This document shows, in pieces, positions 52,111 to 61,822 of a stretch of DNA of 64,000 nt; position 1 is the stretch's first letter; each line of letters begins with the position of its first letter. Both the position numbers and the translations under genes were made by a program. The notes beneath the pieces are model-generated. The model saw only the letters and a list, made by a program, of their open reading frames with translations, was not told the DNA's origin and ran no database searches. The stretch covers positions 1,674,001 to 1,738,000 of the forward strand of contig NZ_CP119127.1 of the NCBI RefSeq assembly GCF_030128825.1, in the 5' to 3' direction. The stretch comes from Sphingobium sp. WTD-1 (GTDB lineage Bacteria > Pseudomonadota > Alphaproteobacteria > Sphingomonadales > Sphingomonadaceae).

Positions 52111-55100
52111 CCGATCTGTCGCTGAACTTCGCTGGCCCTCCCGGACCGGCGGGGAACAACACGCAAGAGCTGCTCGACCTCATCGACCGGCAGAACGCCT
52201 ATCGCGTCACCTATCAGACGCCGGTCATCGTGGACGCATCGGCCGGGCTGATCCGCTACGGGCGGATGCTGATCGCGCGCGAAAACGAGGTCTACAAGGT
52301 CGTGGATCCGGCAGATTACGGCCTGACCACATTCGACCTGCCCTATCAGACCGGACTGCTGGCCGATTACCACTATATCGATGTCGCCTTGATCGCGCCG
52401 GCGCAGACCAGCGTGTCGCCGGTCAAGCGGGAATCGTCGGGGGCGGTGGTCGAGGAAGACCTGCTGCATGTGGGCCTCGGCACTACGTTCGCGCGCACCT
52501 ATACGCCCTTCACGGGCGCAGAGGTCATCTGGACCAACCGGACCAATACGGACATCGTCACACCTGACGGCCTGCGCGCGATCGATGATACCGACGGCTA
52601 TTACGGGACGCGCAATGCGATCTATCTGCCGATCGCGCCGCTTTACAATCATTCGGCGAACATCACCTATCCGACGATCAGCAATGCAGAGAGCGCCGAG
52701 CTCGCTGGCTATTGCAAGATCGTGCGGACTGGCAGCGCGGGCGCCTTGGCCTATTCGCCCGACAATGGCCTGTTCGCCTATGTCGAATATACCGGTGCGC
52801 AGGCCTATTACGCTGCCCATCCGGGCCGCTGTTTCGTGCTGGCGGCCTGGTATGGCGGCAACCGTACCAGCGACCTCGAATTCATCGAGCCGATGCGCAA
52901 GATGGTGCCCAACCTGCTCTACAACGGCAAGGGCACGGACGGCTACAATGCGCGTCCCTTCGTCTCCGACCCGATCACCCGCGTCGCGCCCGCCAGTCCG
53001 ATCCTGACCGGCGCCGGCTTCGAAGCGGGCTGGAAGAGCGCGGTGAATGGGCGGGTCGTGACCGGCATCGATTTTGCCGAGCCTGTGGCGATCGGCCAGT
53101 GGCTGCTGGCGCAGTGGTATGTCGAAAGCTCCAACAATTTTGCGTCGACCGAATATGGGTCGGCGTACATCGGCCACCCCGACGGCACGCAGACCGAAAT
53201 CAGCCAGTTCAACAACGCGGCGATTCGGATGGTTCGCCAGCTTGCGCCGAACGTCCGGCTCTACAGCCTGCTCATTCAGGTTGCGGCCAAGGCTGCCAGC
53301 TATGTGATGGTCGGCATGGGCCCCAGCTTCTCGGGCGCCGCGCATAGCGTGTTCGGCGTCCAGATCGGCACCGGACCGGGCTCGCGGATCGCGCTGGCCG
53401 ACGATGATTATCCGGTCCAGCCCTACACGGTGCAGGACAATCTGCCTGCGATCGAGGGCGATCCATATCTCGGCCGCGCGCGCATGAACCTGCTGCGCCT
53501 GGCGTCGGCGCAGACGGCCGATCTGGATGGCACTACGCTCCAGCATCATATCGTCCTCTCGCCGTGCGATAGTTTCACCGCGATCAAGGAAGCATGGTCG
53601 ACCGATTTCACGCGGGCGATGAAGGCGCGCTATGGCAATGCGGGGCCGGGCTGGTGCGGCTTTGGCTATCATGACGCCTATGGCGAAATCCGCGGCTGCG
53701 CCGATCCCGCCGAAATGGCGGTCTCGTTCTCGGGTAGCTGGGTCGGCACCTATGGCACCGACTTCAAGTCGCCCGACCTCAGCAGCGCGACGTCTGGCAC
53801 GGCTGGCTCGCGGGTCATGGTCGGCTATTTCTCGACCGCGCAGATCGCCCTGCTGGAGCTTCACTATACTGGCGCGATCGGCGCAGCGGTGCGCTATCGT
53901 TTCAACGGCGGCGCATGGGCAGCGCTTTCGCTGGCGGCGACCGGCGGCCAGAAAGCGGCAATCAGCGGTGCGCCGGCAGGCGCCTGGCAACTGGAGATCG
54001 AGGTCGTCAGCGGCACCGTGACGCTCGGCGGCCTGTTTGCCCGGAACGATCAGCCCGGGATCATCGTGTCCAACCTGGCTGTCAGCGGCTCCGGGCTGGT
54101 CGGATCGTGGTCCGCGCTGCTGCATCCCAGCGGTGCGAGCTATCGCGCCGACCTGATCGCAGCCTTCAGCCGGCTCGACAATCGCGGGCGCATCGACCAG
54201 TGGATCGCCCTCATTGGCACCAACGACCAGCGCGTCAGCGCCGATCCGCGCGACTATGGCAAGGCCATGATCGTTTTCGTGCGGGGCATGATCCGCGCAG
54301 TCTCGCCCCTCGCGTCCGTCCTGTGGGCCGTGCCCTGCGAGAATGGCCTCGCCACCGGCCCGGCGATGCGGAATTACGCGACCGCCGCGCGCCTGACCGC
54401 CCGCGAGCTCAAGATCGCCTTTGTCGACATGCAGCCGTCCTTCGGCGCCAGCTTTGCCGATTATGACGATCTGTTCGGAACGGACGATCTGCATCCCAAT
54501 GCGATCGGCGGCAAGATCCAGTCGGACATGCTCCAGCGCGTCCTGATGGGAGACAGCGCGGCCGATGCCCTCAAGACCGAAATGGTGGCGCTCGTGGAAC
54601 AACGCTCAGGCCTCCCCACGCTTCGCAACGCCGATTGGGACGAGGAGACCTATGACGTCGCCGGCCGCCGCGTGCGGGGCAAGGATAACCATGCGCGTAG
54701 TTGGCGCGCGCGCCAGGGGATGATGGACCGGCAGGAGGCGCCCGAATTGGGGCTGGCCACGCTGCGCATCGAAGATTTCGATGATGTGACCTATCACTCC
54801 AACGGCGCACTCAAGACCGCCACCGACCTGCGCAAGCATGTCTGGCGGCGAACGCCGGCGGGACTGGTCCGCGATGACGCTCCGGGCGTCCCCGCGACCG
54901 AGATGCGCAGCGCAGACTGGGACAGCGCGACCTACAATCTCGACGGCTCTTTCCGCGAGGGCGTCCGCCGCGACCGCTCCGCCTGGATCGCAGAGGGCGG
55001 CCGGGTGGTCGAGGATTTGCGCCTGCCCTCGCTGCGTCAGAATTATGCATTCAACGGCATCTACGGCACGGGGCTGCTCTCGTCCGCCGCCGACGTTGAC

Positions 55101-56303
55101 TATCTGATGCTCATTCTCGGCCAGTCCATCGGGCGGGGCAACAACAATGACGGTGATGCCATGCCGGTCACGACCGTCCCGCCATTCCCGGGCTTTGCCC
55201 TGATGATCGGGGACAGTCCGTGGTGGGCGACCGGGAAGCTGTCGACGCATTATTCTGATCTGGTCGAAGTCAAAGAGCCGGGCACCACCACGGGGGCAAA
55301 GGAAACGATTTGCTCTGGCATGGCGTGTGCCATGATGCCGGCGCTCGCATTCCGGTTGGGCTTCATGCCGCGCATCATCTTCGCGTCGGTCTGCCTTGGC
55401 GGTAACGCCTATTATGGCGGCGCGGGCGCCCGTAATGGGATGAAGCGCGGATCTCTAATCTATGGCGAAGTGCTGAACACGGTTCGTGCTGCCGTCGCCA
55501 TCTCCCGCCGCGCCGGACGCAGGCTCATCGTGCCCGCCGCCCTGCCGGTCCATGGCGAACAGGACTTTGCCATCGGTACGTCGGAGCGCCTCTACGGTCG
55601 TGGCATGGACCAGTGGACCTTCGATATTAACGCCGACATTCGCGCAATTACCGGTCAGACCGACCCCGTCCGCATGTACTTCAGCCAGGTCAACCGGGGC
55701 AGCAACACGGCAGGCGTTACCAATCAGATCGCCCAGGCCCAGCTGATGGCGGAGCGCAACCCCCTCATCCGCAACCTGGGCTCCTACTACGCCCTTGACC
55801 ATGCATATGGAGACGGGAGCCATCCAGACGCCATAGGCTATTTTCACAAAGGCCTGCATCATGGCGTGCATATCGTGAACGACCTGTTCGGCGCTTACGA
55901 TCAATGCCTGAGCATTGTGGATGTCTATTGGGCCACGACCAGCAGCATCGATCTGGTTTTCAGCGAACCGATCGACATTGAGGCGAATGATGACCGGGTC
56001 AATATCTCGAACCTCGGGCCGGGACTGGGCATCGACTATACCGACCGGTCCAACAGCGCGAGCGTGACCGGCATTACGCGGCAAGGTAGCAACATCGTCC
56101 GGGTGGCGCTCAGCGGCGCTCCCACGGGCACCCGTCGCCGACTGTTCATCGCATCACGCACCACGGGCGATGGCGGCATGGGCCGCCTGACGGGCGCTCG
56201 CAGCGGCATCCGCAGCTTCGACCCGGTAATCCTCAGTCCAACCGACAGCTTTCCCATTTATCGCTGGGCACCCACCCAGACGATCAACCTCCCTGCCTTC
56301 TGA
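52107..56303 (+). CDS. Large tail protein with two SGNH/GDSL esterase-like domains
   Basis: A 1398-residue protein. A first SGNH-like domain is at about 475-825: IVLSPCDSFTAIKEAW (possible Ser block), ALIGTNDQRVS (block III) and FGTDDLHPNAIGG (Asp-x-x-His block). Three tandem repeats of about 46 residues follow (815-970), each beginning with a variant of 'LR.ADWD..TY'. A second SGNH/SASA-like domain runs at about 985-1270 with MLILGQSIGRGNNNDG, PVHGEQDFAIG and YGDGSHPDAIGYFH. Tail enzymes of this kind often remove acetyl groups from surface polysaccharide; the substrate is unknown. Confidence 0.78.
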   Translation: MTDLSLNFAGPPGPAGNNTQELLDLIDRQNAYRVTYQTPVIVDASAGLIRYGRMLIARENEVYKVVDPADYGLTTFDLPYQTGLLADYHYIDVALIAPAQTSVSPVKRESSGAVVEEDLLHVGLGTTFARTYTPFTGAEVIWTNRTNTDIVTPDGLRAIDDTDGYYGTRNAIYLPIAPLYNHSANITYPTISNAESAELAGYCKIVRTGSAGALAYSPDNGLFAYVEYTGAQAYYAAHPGRCFVLAAWYGGNRTSDLEFIEPMRKMVPNLLYNGKGTDGYNARPFVSDPITRVAPASPILTGAGFEAGWKSAVNGRVVTGIDFAEPVAIGQWLLAQWYVESSNNFASTEYGSAYIGHPDGTQTEISQFNNAAIRMVRQLAPNVRLYSLLIQVAAKAASYVMVGMGPSFSGAAHSVFGVQIGTGPGSRIALADDDYPVQPYTVQDNLPAIEGDPYLGRARMNLLRLASAQTADLDGTTLQHHIVLSPCDSFTAIKEAWSTDFTRAMKARYGNAGPGWCGFGYHDAYGEIRGCADPAEMAVSFSGSWVGTYGTDFKSPDLSSATSGTAGSRVMVGYFSTAQIALLELHYTGAIGAAVRYRFNGGAWAALSLAATGGQKAAISGAPAGAWQLEIEVVSGTVTLGGLFARNDQPGIIVSNLAVSGSGLVGSWSALLHPSGASYRADLIAAFSRLDNRGRIDQWIALIGTNDQRVSADPRDYGKAMIVFVRGMIRAVSPLASVLWAVPCENGLATGPAMRNYATAARLTARELKIAFVDMQPSFGASFADYDDLFGTDDLHPNAIGGKIQSDMLQRVLMGDSAADALKTEMVALVEQRSGLPTLRNADWDEETYDVAGRRVRGKDNHARSWRARQGMMDRQEAPELGLATLRIEDFDDVTYHSNGALKTATDLRKHVWRRTPAGLVRDDAPGVPATEMRSADWDSATYNLDGSFREGVRRDRSAWIAEGGRVVEDLRLPSLRQNYAFNGIYGTGLLSSAADVDYLMLILGQSIGRGNNNDGDAMPVTTVPPFPGFALMIGDSPWWATGKLSTHYSDLVEVKEPGTTTGAKETICSGMACAMMPALAFRLGFMPRIIFASVCLGGNAYYGGAGARNGMKRGSLIYGEVLNTVRAAVAISRRAGRRLIVPAALPVHGEQDFAIGTSERLYGRGMDQWTFDINADIRAITGQTDPVRMYFSQVNRGSNTAGVTNQIAQAQLMAERNPLIRNLGSYYALDHAYGDGSHPDAIGYFHKGLHHGVHIVNDLFGAYDQCLSIVDVYWATTSSIDLVFSEPIDIEANDDRVNISNLGPGLGIDYTDRSNSASVTGITRQGSNIVRVALSGAPTGTRRRLFIASRTTGDGGMGRLTGARSGIRSFDPVILSPTDSFPIYRWAPTQTINLPAF

Positions 56304-56321
56304 TCCAAAGGAGATCCGACA

Positions 56322-57119
56322 ATGCCCACCGTCATCCGCACGCTCGACACCGTCAGCGCGGACAGCGTCGGCCTGCCCGACGAGCGTCCCGACGTGCGCG
56401 AGCGCCTGCTCTATCAGGCGCCCGAGCTGGTGCGCGCCTTCCGCGCAAACAGTGGCTTCGAGACGGCCGGCGCCGACATCGGCTGGCGGTGCCGCAAGAC
56501 GGACGCGATCATGCGTCCGGGGTTCGGCGCCTATCTGCCGACCCGCACCAAGTCGCACGCGGCGTTCAATAACCGCGCCGCGCTGGTATATGGCACCGCC
56601 ACTGGCCAGGAAGGTGCCATGGTCGGTCCCGGCTTCCTGCCGCTGAACGCCAGCTTCAGCTTCCTCCTCGTCGGCATGGTCGGCCCGGGTGAAAATGCGT
56701 ATGAGCTTGGCTCGGGTGCCGACCCGAACGGCGCCACGCCCTTCTGGATCCGCCAGACTTCGGCGGGTGGACTTGCCGCGAAGCTGGGCACCGGGACCGT
56801 CAATGCGGCAACCGTTCGCCCGCCTTCAGCCGGTTCGACCATGATCATCGTCAGCTATGATGTGATCACCGGCGAGCTCAAGATCATGGCCCATCTTGAA
56901 ACGGTCCCGACCGTCGTATCGGCCGGCGTGGTGCCGACCGATTCTGACATGCTGGTCGTTGGCGCAGCGGGCACGCCCGGAACAACATTCACCTCCGAAA
57001 TCGACGGCGGCGCACTCGCTGAACTGCTGCAGTTCAACGTCCCCATCCTTTCTTCGGGGTACGGAAACATCCTGGCGGCCGCGCGCGGCATGGTGGCCAG
57101 CTATTACGCCATCGCGTGA
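56322..57119 (+). CDS. Tail-associated lectin-like protein, 265 aa
   Basis: The protein is beta-rich, with FSFLLVGMVGPGENAYELGS, TMIIVSYDVITGELKIMAHL and GGALAELLQFNVPILSSGYG, the pattern of LamG/concanavalin-like domains in phage tail proteins. The position after the esterase protein suggests a receptor-binding accessory. AAAGGAG precedes the ATG. Confidence 0.68.
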   Translation: MPTVIRTLDTVSADSVGLPDERPDVRERLLYQAPELVRAFRANSGFETAGADIGWRCRKTDAIMRPGFGAYLPTRTKSHAAFNNRAALVYGTATGQEGAMVGPGFLPLNASFSFLLVGMVGPGENAYELGSGADPNGATPFWIRQTSAGGLAAKLGTGTVNAATVRPPSAGSTMIIVSYDVITGELKIMAHLETVPTVVSAGVVPTDSDMLVVGAAGTPGTTFTSEIDGGALAELLQFNVPILSSGYGNILAAARGMVASYYAIA

Positions 57120-57155
57120 GCGCGGACGATGCACACACAACAGGGAGCCGCGGCG

Positions 57156-57572
57156 ATGACGCCATGGAGTGAGGCGTTGATCGCCAAATATGCTTGGATC
57201 TGGGTCGGCCTCACATTCGGCTTCGCCGCGAAATATGCGCTGCTCATCAAGAAGGGGGTGAAGATCAAGCCGGGCCTGGTGCTGGCGGACATCCTCATCA
57301 TCCCGATGGTGGCGCTGATCTCCTACTGGATGATCAGCCGCGCCGGCGTCGATGGTGAAGGCGCCGCCCTCATCACGGCCGGCGCGACCGTCGGCGCCGA
57401 TCGCGTCGTCAAGCTCTACACGGATCGGTTCGTCCGCCAGGTGGGCGACGTCATCACCGACGAAGCGACGCGCCGCAAGGCCGCCATCCGCGAGGAAGTG
57501 CAGGCCGAACTGAGCGCGGAACGAACCCTTCAAGACATCGCAATGGGCAAGCGGCCCTTGGGAGGTGAATGA
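57156..57572 (+). CDS. Holin-like membrane protein
   Basis: A 138-residue protein with two hydrophobic segments (YAWIWVGLTFGFAAKYALLI and LADILIIPMVALISYWMI) and a charged C-terminal helix (EATRRKAAIREEVQAELSAE). Its place just before the endolysin supports a holin. I prefer the ATG at 57156, preceded by CAGGGAG; 57129 is an in-frame alternative. Confidence 0.72.
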   Translation: MTPWSEALIAKYAWIWVGLTFGFAAKYALLIKKGVKIKPGLVLADILIIPMVALISYWMISRAGVDGEGAALITAGATVGADRVVKLYTDRFVRQVGDVITDEATRRKAAIREEVQAELSAERTLQDIAMGKRPLGGE

Positions 57573-58132
57573 TGAACGTCGACCATCTCATTGATGAAGC
57601 GATCGGCCGCGAGGGCGACTATGTGAACAACCCGAAGGACAAGGGTGGCCCGACGCGCTGGGGGATCACTGAACAGGTAGCCCGTGCCTATGGCTATACC
57701 GGTGATATGCGGGTTCTGCCTCGGGAGACGGCTGTTGCGATCTACCGCAAGCGCTATCTCATCGAACCGGGCTTCGATAAGATCCTGGCCATGTCGGCGT
57801 CGATCGGCGAACTGCTGTTCGACACCGGCATCAACATGGGTCAGGCCATTGCCGGTCAATTCCTGCAGCGCGCGCTGAACCTCTTCAACCGGGGCGCCTC
57901 GCTCTATCCCGATCTGAAGGTCGACGGGGCATGCGGCCCGATGACGCGGCAGGCACTGGCCAGCTATCAGCAGCGCCGGGGCGCGACCGGCGAAGGCCTT
58001 CAGGTGCTGCTCTGGACGATCCATAGCTTCCGCACCGGCCGCTATGAAGAGATCAGTCTGGCGCGGCCGGCGAACGAGGAATTCAGCTATGGCTGGGTTG
58101 CGCGCCAAGTGCGCATGGGGATCGCTGCATGA
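57572..58132 (+). CDS. Endolysin, GH108-family N-acetylmuramidase with peptidoglycan-binding domain
   Basis: A 186-residue lysozyme. The catalytic Glu is in AIGREGDYVNNPKDKGGPTR (GH108 signature), followed by WGITEQVARAYGYTG; the C-terminal domain FDTGINMGQAIAGQFLQRAL and DLKVDGACGPMTRQALASYQ is the peptidoglycan-binding domain. It cuts the glycan strand during lysis. GGAGGTGA precedes the start; ATG 57569 is also possible. Confidence 0.93.
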   Translation: MNVDHLIDEAIGREGDYVNNPKDKGGPTRWGITEQVARAYGYTGDMRVLPRETAVAIYRKRYLIEPGFDKILAMSASIGELLFDTGINMGQAIAGQFLQRALNLFNRGASLYPDLKVDGACGPMTRQALASYQQRRGATGEGLQVLLWTIHSFRTGRYEEISLARPANEEFSYGWVARQVRMGIAA

Positions 58133-58227
58133 CCGCGCTCGACATCATGACCGTCTTCTGGATCACCATCTCGGTGGCAGGCTTCGGCGCCTGCATCCTA
58201 GCGAACTATCTGACGAAGGCGCGCTAA
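58129..58227 (+). CDS. Small single-span protein of lysis region, 32 aa
   Basis: MTALDIMTVFWITISVAGFG and ACILANYLTKAR encode one transmembrane helix with a short basic end. It overlaps the endolysin stop and shares a base with the next start (TAATG). It may be a spanin or holin helper; the size is all there is to judge by. Confidence 0.55.
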   Translation: MTALDIMTVFWITISVAGFGACILANYLTKAR

Positions 58228-58418
58228 TGGGCCTGGGCAAGATCACGCGCGGGCTCGGCAAGGTGGGGCTGGCGATCGAGGCGCTGGGTTATATTGTGAC
58301 GGCAGCGAAGGCGCTCGGCGCTGCGATCCGGCGCTCGAAGTCAGACAAGGTTATGGACGAGGGTGGCACAGGCGAGAATGGCAAAGACGCTCCAGACGAG
58401 CCAATCCACGGGAGCTAA
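58227..58418 (+). CDS. Small protein of lysis region, 63 aa
   Basis: MGLGKITRGLGKVGLAIEAL and GYIVTAAKALGAAIRRSKSD form an amphipathic or membrane-associated helix with a hydrophilic tail. It is coupled to the preceding 32-residue gene. The function is unknown. Confidence 0.52.
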   Translation: MGLGKITRGLGKVGLAIEALGYIVTAAKALGAAIRRSKSDKVMDEGGTGENGKDAPDEPIHGS

Positions 58419-58454
58419 AGGATCCGCGTCCCAATCACGCCATTCGCTAAACAT
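58341..58454 (-). CDS. Small membrane protein, 37 aa, convergent with lysis genes
   Basis: A strong GGGGAGGGGC lies just before the ATG at 58454. The protein MFSEWRDWDADPLAPVDWLV continues into one hydrophobic helix (WSVFAILACATLVHNLV). It overlaps the end of the rightward 63-residue gene in antisense. It could be the last prophage gene or a host gene. Confidence 0.42.
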   Translation of the reverse strand: MFSEWRDWDADPLAPVDWLVWSVFAILACATLVHNLV

Positions 58455-58796
58455 GTGCCCCTCCCCGAAGTGCCCCTGACGCGCGCCGCTATGACGATGG
58501 ACCGCGCCAGGAGCTTGCTGCAGATACCATGTCACAATTTGAAGATGAAGGGTGACCCCAGCGCGTCCGCAATTCGGGGGGAATCTGGGGGCTGCGCTGG
58601 GATCTCCAACGGAGTATCACACGAGCAGAACGAGGCAACCCTCCATCAGGCCGGTGACCCCACCCGCAGCCAGGCGGGCCATTCACGCTAGACCTGCGGG
58701 TGAGGCGTCCAATGATCCGGGCAGTCCACCGAATCTCTGGACGGCATCCGGTAGCCCGTGATGGGCTATCCAGCAAGTCGAGTGGCGGTCAATGGG
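58455..58796. other. Non-coding stretch at the right prophage end
   Basis: No gene is supported here. There are two hairpins: CACCCGCAG/CTGCGGGTG (58661-58669 with 58694-58702) and an AGCCC/GGGCT stem near 58752-58766. The right prophage junction probably lies in or near this stretch. Confidence 0.45.
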
Positions 58797-58873
<77 letters not shown>

Positions 58874-59250
58874 AAGGCCTTGTACCCTATCGCCGACGGG
58901 AAGGGAATGCCCCGCCTCCCGCGCTGGTCTTGGCGGTGCGGGCTTGGACATTATCGATCGGGGAAAGGTGAAGCCGTCAGCAAAAATCAATCTCGGCGCA
59001 GTTGCATGAATGCACCTATGATCAGACTAAAGAACACCACATAAATTGCAAGGTCCAGGACAATTTCGAACATCTGGCGGACGAGCCTCCTATTCTATGC
59101 CAGAAAGGTGGCGATCCTGACCGGCCAACCGATTGCAAATACCGGTCAGAATCCGCGCGTGGCATATTAGTCTCTCATCCAAGGCGCAAGTCCCGCCGAC
59201 TTTCGGGAAGATCATGCCGTAGTCATCGTCGATTGCTGGCGGACGGATGC
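58874..59250. other. Non-coding stretch after tRNA-Met
   Basis: I see no supported gene. A plus-strand open frame begins at 59002, but its first 83 residues look random and have no ribosome site; only its end (from 59251) resembles a protein. Confidence 0.45.
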
Positions 59251-59442
59251 ATGATACCATCAGGCATGAGAATCGACCCCGACATGGACCGCGATATGGC
59301 CGACGTCGCCAACCTTCGTCCTGAAGAAATTGAGACGGAACAGCGTATTGAAGCTTCGATGCGATGGAACGAAATTTGGTTTCTGCTCGTCGGGTTTAGC
59401 GTGCTCTTCGGCTTGGTGACTTTGCTGCTTATGATAGCCTGA
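59251..59442 (+). CDS. Small membrane-anchored protein, 63 aa
   Basis: An acidic helix (DMDRDMADVANLRPEEIETE) is followed by a C-terminal transmembrane segment (WFLLVGFSVLFGLVTLLLM). ATG 59266 is an alternative start. The family is unknown and the owner (host or element) is unclear. Confidence 0.45.
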   Translation: MIPSGMRIDPDMDRDMADVANLRPEEIETEQRIEASMRWNEIWFLLVGFSVLFGLVTLLLMIA

Positions 59443-59478
59443 CAAAATTCGGGCCAGATCACCGATCGCGCGGCAAGG

Positions 59479-59503
59479 GCCCTACGCCATGATGGCGTAG
59501 GGC
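59479..59503. repeat. Perfect 12-bp inverted repeat
   Basis: GCCCTACGCCAT and ATGGCGTAGGGC flank a single G. No T-run follows, so it is either a weak bidirectional terminator or a protein site. Confidence 0.55.
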
Positions 59504-59597
59504 AGTGACGCCGCTCCAGAGCACACGGTTAAGGCGGCAGGCGATCTGGATATCCGCGGCGCATGACGGCGGCAAGACATGCCTTCGCGGACCTCCA

Positions 59598-59804
59598 TCA
59601 TTGCTTACTAAGCGGCCGCCCGGTCCTGTAATCCATCAACTGGTCGATGCGCTCGGCTATCTCCCGCCATGCCCACGCTGAAGCATCGTCGCCAGCCGCC
59701 TCCGCCTCAGCGATCTGCGCAGCAGCATACTTCGGTGCCTTGGCACCACGCCGCTTTATGACCTCCTGCGCTGAGGCCCATAGGGTCCAGTCGTTCAGTT
59801 CCAT
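59598..59804 (-). CDS. DUF6961-like small protein, 68 aa
   Basis: MELNDWTLWASAQEVIKRRG and APKYAAAQIAEAEAAGDDAS, then AWREIAERIDQL, follow the pattern 'W.WA.A..V..R.G..AP...A..I' of a small family common in sphingomonads. The function is unknown. The ATG at 59804 is preferred over 59831. Confidence 0.62.
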   Translation of the reverse strand: MELNDWTLWASAQEVIKRRGAKAPKYAAAQIAEAEAAGDDASAWAWREIAERIDQLMDYRTGRPLSKQ

Positions 59805-59971
59805 CTTGGTTCGCCAATTCGGGCGAACCATACCACTATCGGCGAGGGCAGGGGAGGGTGATCCGCCATAGCTGGGATCGCGCCGGGATCACAGAACTGC
59901 AGTTGTTCCGCAGTTGTTCACGGGAAACCGCGCATTTTCAGCGCAGTTTCCCGTCAAAACAGTGCCTGAAA

Positions 59972-60021
59972 TCGCATTCGTAATGCGAGGGTCACGTGTT
60001 CGAGTCACGTAAGCGGCACCA
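59972..60021 (+). other. 3' half of tRNA-Thr (CGT), attachment-site core
   Basis: TCGCA-TTCGTAA-TGCGA is an anticodon arm with CGT, followed by the T arm (ACGTG-TTCGAGT-CACGT), acceptor strand AAGCGGC and ACCA. No 5' half lies upstream, so it is not a working tRNA. The last nine codons of the neighbouring recombinase are antisense to it, the usual arrangement of an att core beside its recombinase. Confidence 0.75.
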
Positions 60022-60970
60022 TTCCCGGTCAAAGTTGGGCACTGCGCCCACTTTGACGGGAAGGCCGGTTGAAACGCCGGCTTCCAACGTCGCAGTGCGG
60101 CCAGAGATCAGGATTTTCTGATCTGATACACTCACCGCATCGACGAACATTTTCAGATAGGCCGAGCGCAGCGACGCATCGTCGGCTCTCAGTTTCTCCG
60201 ACAGCAATTTGCCAAACCGGTCGATCGCGCTTGCGTCGATCCGCCTCTTTCCTTGAGCGAGTTGCCGCTCGAGAACATTTATCCGGCCAGTCGCCGCCGC
60301 CAGGTTTGCGCGGTTCTCGGCCATGCGCACGGCAAAATGCGGATCTCGTGGGCTCATCAGGCCATCCTCGATCAGGATGAGCAATTTGCGGATGGCCGTG
60401 TCGAGCCGCGTCTTGTCAGCTAGCGCTTTGGACAATTCAGCCTCCTTTCTGTGCCGATTCTTCTCAGAAAGGTCGAGAAGGCCTGCCAGCAGCGAGCGAA
60501 GACGATCGGGAGCAAGCAACTGCCTCTCGATGGCGTTGACGACGACTTCGTCGAGTTGCTCTTTCCGTATCGCAGGGCAGACGCAACCGCCTCCATTGTT
60601 CACCCGCTGATTGCAGGCGTAATAGGCGTATTGACCACTCTTGCCGGTGCGAATCGTCATTCCGCTGTTGCAACCGGGCATCCCGCATCGGGCGAGTCCC
60701 ACCAGCAGCGTTGTCCCGGCGGCAACGTGGGGCGCCATCCTTCTTGGATTTCTCGAGGCGCGAAGCGCAGCAACCCTGTCAAACTGCTCCCGATCGATGA
60801 TGGTCGGACACGGAACGGCTATCGCGTCTTCGAGTGAAGGCACAACGCCTTCGTCGTCGGCGGTGCGATCGTAATATACGCCGGTATATATCTTGCGAGC
60901 CAAGATACCTGATAGATTGCCGTTCGAGAACTTGGACCCGCGCAGCGTTATTCCTTGGCCGTTCAAGTTT

Positions 60971-61752
60971 TTAGGCGGTGTTGACAAAAGCTTTCAGCCA
61001 TAGTCGCGCGGCAGCGAGGTTGATGAAGCTCTCGAACGACAGGACGGTCTTGTCGTAGCGGGTGGCGATGCGGCGCTGCTGCTTGAGTTTGGCGAACATG
61101 CGCTCGACACGATTGCGATCCTTGTAGCGCCGGTAGTCGGGATGGGCCGGCACCTTGCGGTTGGAGCGCGGCGGGATGACGGGCAGGATGCCTCGCATGA
61201 GCAGGTTCTCCCGGAACCTGTCGCCATCATAGCCTTTGTCGGCGAGCAGCGCCCTGGGCTTGGGCAGCGGCAGGTTCATCAGATCGTCGGCCGCCGTATA
61301 GTCCGATGCCTCGCCGCCGGTAAGGATGAAGCCGACAGGGAGGCCCTGATTGTCACAGCGGGCGTGGATCTTGCTCGTAAAGCCGCCGCGTGATCGACCA
61401 AAAGCCTGCGCACAAGCCCCCCTTTTCCGCCCGCTGCCGAGACGTGGCCGCGAACCGTGGTGCTGTCGATCATGTGCTGCCAGTCGTCGGTGAGGCCCAG
61501 ATCGACCAACGTTTGCAGCATGGCGTCCCAGACGCCTTGCTCCGCCCAGCGCCGGAACCGGACATAGACCGAGTTCCACTTGCCATAGCGCTCGTGCATG
61601 TCGCGCCACGGGCAACCGACCCGCAGCACATGCAGCATGCCATTGAGAAAGCGCCGGTTATCGCCGGCCGGTCGGGCATGCCTCCCACGCTCGGACGGGA
61701 GTAGCGGCCCGATCAACTCCCACTCCGCGTCCGACAAATCCCCTCGATCCAT
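60971..61752 (-). CDS. IS5-family transposase (two frames, A4G6 slip)
   Basis: Frame A (from ATG 61752) has MDRGDLSDAEWELIGPLLPS and the first catalytic Asp (MIDSTTVRGHVSA). Frame B gives FGRSRGGFTSKIHARCDNQG, ALLADKGYDGDRFRENL (second Asp) and NRVERMFAKLKQQRRIATRY (Glu). The frames are joined at AAAAGGGGGG (61418-61427) by a -1 shift, as is normal in this IS group. The TAA stop is completed by the flanking target TA. Confidence 0.9.
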
Positions 61753-61822
61753 GACCGCTCCCCAAAGAGCAGCCTTGAATCAGAACACGCACCGATTGGG
61801 AATCCCTTTTGTCAACGCCGCC
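60974..61822 (-). mobile_element. IS5-family insertion sequence (IS427-like), 849 bp
   Basis: The ends are inverted repeats: GGCGGTGTTGACAAAAG at the left and the reverse complement of GGCGGCGTTGACAAAAG at the right, 16 of 17 matching. TA lies on both sides (60972-60973 and 61823-61824), a 2-bp target duplication. It contains a two-frame DDE transposase and interrupts the serine recombinase. Confidence 0.92.

Noticed and set aside
51918..54602. Very long minus-strand open frame (894 codons) opposite the tail protein
   Set aside because: It is antisense to a protein with clear tail-enzyme motifs, its composition is His/Arg/Gly/Asp-rich and it has no motif or start signal.
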